DNA of 44,424 nucleotides from a virus, in IMG/VR virus record IMGVR_UViG_3300036978_000028, positions 1-44,424 of that record, one strand, 5' to 3'. Shown here one piece after another: positions 42,494 through 44,424 of the stretch. Each line of letters starts with the position of its first letter. Positions within the stretch are counted from its first letter, which is position 1. Below the pieces are notes generated by a model. That model was not told the origin of the DNA. It ran no database searches and saw only the letters and a list, made by a program, of their open reading frames with translations. Made by a program: the position numbers and the translations under genes.

Positions 42494-42955
42494 TTACTTA
42501 AATGGTAAATACTTAGTAGCTCCACCTTGCTTAACAGCTTTAAGGATCTGCTTACGTTGCTTACCTGTAGACTCATAAGATACGTGAACCCAATCAGGAT
42601 TTGTATCTGTTCCAAATTCCCAAATCATTTGGTCAAAGTTTAAATTGTCTTTGATATAGTTAAAGATTTGAGCATTAGTAATTGATGTACCATCCATGTC
42701 AATATCAATTGCTTCACCTGTACAATGTTGTGATGTAGCTGACCCACCAACTGCTTTATTAAGCGCTGCGGAACGGTATCCTGAACTAATATGAATAGGA
42801 ACACCAAAGTGCTCACGGATTGGTTGAAAGACCTTCTCAGCCAATAATTTAAAGTTTGCAATATGTGCCTCAGTAGGCATATTACTTACTCCTTTTCTTT
42901 TAGCAGTTTCTGATCTGATTACTTCTGCTAGTGATAAATTTTTACTTAATTGCAT
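42494..42955 (-). CDS. M15 peptidase endolysin
   Basis: The product has 153 residues. It matches the peptidase M15 (D-Ala-D-Ala carboxypeptidase/endopeptidase) family, which cuts peptidoglycan peptides and serves as the endolysin in many phages. Motifs: SGYRSAALNKAVGGS at 58-72, SQHCTGEAIDID at 75-86 with zinc ligands His77 and Asp84, and WVHVS with His124. No signal peptide exists, so it needs a holin to reach the wall. Holin-like and spanin-like genes lie directly upstream. The C-terminus ends KQGGATKYLPFK; its GG motif recalls those in virion proteins. Confidence 0.9.
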   Translation of the reverse strand: MQLSKNLSLAEVIRSETAKRKGVSNMPTEAHIANFKLLAEKVFQPIREHFGVPIHISSGYRSAALNKAVGGSATSQHCTGEAIDIDMDGTSITNAQIFNYIKDNLNFDQMIWEFGTDTNPDWVHVSYESTGKQRKQILKAVKQGGATKYLPFK

Positions 42956-42973
42956 TGTGTTTGTTTTATATGA

Positions 42974-43249
42974 TTAATCTACTACTTCTTCTGAAGTTTT
43001 TTCTTGCTTCTTTGCTTTATTCTTTAAAGCCATAATGCGTCCGGCAGTTGTAATACCAAATGCACCTAAGGTAAGTAACATAAAGCCATCAAAGATAAAC
43101 TCTTTGATGATTAATTCATTTCCTATAATACCAGTAATTACATCTGTAAGTAATACAAATACCATTGCAAAAAAGGAGATTACTCCTACAAATGCTTGTT
43201 CATTAATGTTGTTGTCATCACTAATTAACTCTCTAAATAACTTTTTCAT
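42974..43249 (-). CDS. Two-helix holin candidate
   Basis: The product has 91 residues. Two hydrophobic stretches can span the membrane: VGVISFFAMVFVLLTDVITG and FIFDGFMLLTLGAFGITTAG. A charged tail (KNKAKKQEKTSEEVVD) follows. Size, two membrane segments and position directly before the endolysin fit a class II holin, which opens the inner membrane. Its start overlaps the stop of the 187-residue gene by four bases. Another membrane-scaffold role is possible, since holins lack conserved motifs. Confidence 0.65.
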   Translation of the reverse strand: MKKLFRELISDDNNINEQAFVGVISFFAMVFVLLTDVITGIIGNELIIKEFIFDGFMLLTLGAFGITTAGRIMALKNKAKKQEKTSEEVVD

Positions 43250-43809
43250 TGTTTTAATTTTAATGTATTTAACTTAGGTCTAGTTGGGCGGGCAATATCT
43301 AATTCCCATCCTTTTGCTGGTTCTTTATTTTCATTTTTATTGGGTGGACAATCTTCTGTTCTTCTATAGAACATTATATCTCCTGTGTAATCATCTTTTC
43401 TTACTACGTAATTAGAAAGGTCTACAGCTACTACTTGTCCATCTATATATGAATAATAGATCCAAGCATTCTCTACAGCTCTTCTATATATCCAAGATGA
43501 CAGTGTATCCAATCTATCATCTTTAAGAATTACATTATCTACTATAGTTCTATACTCAACAACTCTATTTGTGTAGTATACAAGTAAAGTATCTCTGATT
43601 GCTATAATAGAATCTTTTACTTTGGTATCTTCTTTAAACCTTGCAATCCTAGCTTTTTGACTGTCAAAGATTGCATTGATAGTATCAGCTTGAGCTTTAG
43701 TAAGAATAACTACAGAATCACCATCAATTACCGTCTGAAGTGGGTAACGTGATTGGCTGAAACTCAAACTGCTTACCACTAGACTGCTTACGAACAATAT
43801 CTTTTTCAT
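43246..43809 (-). CDS. Exported protein, possible o-spanin partner
   Basis: The product has 187 residues. It begins with a signal peptide MKKILFVSSLVVSSLSFSQS and has no lipobox Cys at the expected site. A helical segment with AQADTINAIFDSQKARIARF, then VVEYRTIVDNVILKDDRLDT, follows. The end is Lys/Pro-rich. Its first 86 bases overlap the upstream membrane coiled-coil gene in another frame. Overlapping i-spanin and o-spanin genes are known in Gram-negative phages, so this may be a spanin partner, but the missing lipobox makes it atypical. Confidence 0.6.
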   Translation of the reverse strand: MKKILFVSSLVVSSLSFSQSRYPLQTVIDGDSVVILTKAQADTINAIFDSQKARIARFKEDTKVKDSIIAIRDTLLVYYTNRVVEYRTIVDNVILKDDRLDTLSSWIYRRAVENAWIYYSYIDGQVVAVDLSNYVVRKDDYTGDIMFYRRTEDCPPNKNENKEPAKGWELDIARPTRPKLNTLKLKQ

Positions 43810-44104
43810 TTAACAATTCTTTTTTAATGTCCTTTACCACAGATTTAGTACTGTCTAAGTCTCCAATAACTTCAGATACCATTTGTTGTAGGTTCTCTTT
43901 ATCTTCTACCAACTCCTCATTCTCAGCTTTAAGTTCATTTACACTTGTAGTAAGTTTCTTATTTGCTGTTGTAAGCTTCTTATTATCTCCAGTAAGTTGT
44001 ATGTTATCTTTTACAACAACCACATGTTCTGTACCACTAGAGAATATCTGTATTACCACAATTGTGATAAACAATATACCAACTATAAGAAGTTTCTTTT
44101 TCAT
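43724..44104 (-). CDS. Membrane-anchored coiled-coil protein, possible i-spanin
   Basis: The product has 126 residues. A single N-terminal membrane segment (LLIVGILFITIVVIQIF) is followed by a long coiled coil (KKLTTANKKLTTSVNELKAE, then further heptads to about residue 105). This is the layout of inner-membrane spanins, which fuse inner and outer membranes at lysis. Its end overlaps the next gene by 86 bases and its start overlaps the previous stop by four bases. The GG-free, acidic coiled coil differs from the virion proteins. Spanin function is inferred. Confidence 0.6.
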   Translation of the reverse strand: MKKKLLIVGILFITIVVIQIFSSGTEHVVVVKDNIQLTGDNKKLTTANKKLTTSVNELKAENEELVEDKENLQQMVSEVIGDLDSTKSVVKDIKKELLNEKDIVRKQSSGKQFEFQPITLPTSDGN

Positions 44105-44349
44105 TTTCTAATTTTACCAAATAGCATCAAGACAGTTTCTTTTAAACTTTTTGAGCTCTCAGTACTTTCTTCTAGTTTCTTTTCTAGGTCATCTCTATAA
44201 TCACCTTCTAGTTCTTCTACTTTTGCTTTTAAATCCTCTTCACTTTTGAGAAGTTTATTTAAAAACATCCAGCATAAATAACCTAGTGCTAATACAGCAA
44301 AGCCTAATACTCCATACTGTGTTAATACTTCAAAGGGACCAAATGACAT
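44101..44349 (-). CDS. BhlA-like holin candidate
   Basis: The product has 82 residues. A single hydrophobic segment (YGVLGFAVLALGYLCWMFLN) near the N-terminus is followed by a charged helix (KSEEDLKAKVEELEGDYRDD). This resembles small BhlA/UviB-type holin-like peptides. It lies at the head of the visible lysis block. The start overlaps the previous stop (TAATG). A second holin-like gene (91 residues) is present, so one may be an antiholin or unrelated. No decisive motif exists. Confidence 0.5.
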   Translation of the reverse strand: MSFGPFEVLTQYGVLGFAVLALGYLCWMFLNKLLKSEEDLKAKVEELEGDYRDDLEKKLEESTESSKSLKETVLMLFGKIRK

Positions 44350-44424
44350 TACTTCCTAGTTTTTCTCTTTACTACTTTTTTCTCTTCAAGCTCTTCTTTC
44401 ATCTTCTTGTTATCATCAAGATAT
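44349..44424 (-). CDS. C-terminal end of an unknown gene, cut by window edge
   Basis: About 24 in-frame residues with many Lys and Glu (LDDNKKMKEELEEKKVVKRK) end at TAA on 44349-44351, which overlaps the next ATG as TAATG. The start lies outside the window. The charged helical tail could end any structural or membrane protein, and nothing more can be said. Confidence 0.5.
   Translation of the reverse strand, partial: YLDDNKKMKEELEEKKVVKRKTRK

Overview
The window is a block of late genes from an AT-rich tailed phage that probably infects a Bacteroidota (Flavobacteriia-like) host. Every supportable gene lies on the minus strand, so transcription runs from position 44424 towards 1. The hallmarks are a large terminase with ATPase and nuclease motifs, a very long portal-like protein, a scaffold-like protein, a likely major capsid protein, an IHF/HU-like gene, a PD-(D/E)XK nuclease, a connector protein, a tail protein with a GMNKD motif, and several very large, low-complexity virion proteins. 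This set and order best fit a crAss-like (Crassvirales-like) podovirus or a close relative. That placement is my inference, since no database search was possible. Gene starts lack Shine-Dalgarno sequences and instead follow A-rich leaders, often with AACCAAC, as is typical of Bacteroidota. No tRNA, CRISPR array, insertion sequence, integrase or origin was seen.

Layout in transcription order. (1) 44424-42067 is a lysis block: a BhlA-like holin candidate, an overlapping pair resembling spanins, a two-helix holin candidate, an M15 peptidase endolysin and two small proteins. A Rho-independent terminator follows at about 42016-42048. (2) 41954-30955 holds DNA-handling, packaging and head genes: a coiled-coil protein, a possible winged-helix protein, an IHF-like protein, a Cys-rich protein, a short unknown, a RecB-like nuclease, a candidate small terminase, the large terminase, portal, scaffold and capsid protein. 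A terminator lies at about 30908-30936. (3) 30867-24426 holds a capsid-associated unknown, six small very basic proteins, a connector protein, a ferritin-like protein and a major structural protein, ending in a strong terminator at about 24374-24406. (4) 24357-19239 holds an unknown, a small Cys-rich protein and three tail-appendage proteins, one with a C1q-like C-terminus, and ends in a terminator at about 19171-19200. (5) 19120-1 holds tail-neck proteins, a 1,832-residue nozzle/muzzle-like protein and four large virion proteins that are candidates for ejected cargo; the last is cut by the window edge.

The most unusual signal is a short recurring motif, close to [KR][YFM]Q-x-GG, found across several otherwise unrelated proteins and often between recognisable domains. 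It may mark sites where a maturation protease processes virion proteins. Two neighbouring giant proteins also share an acidic C-terminal tail ending in a GG motif, and one of them begins with a compact SET (lysine methyltransferase-like) domain.
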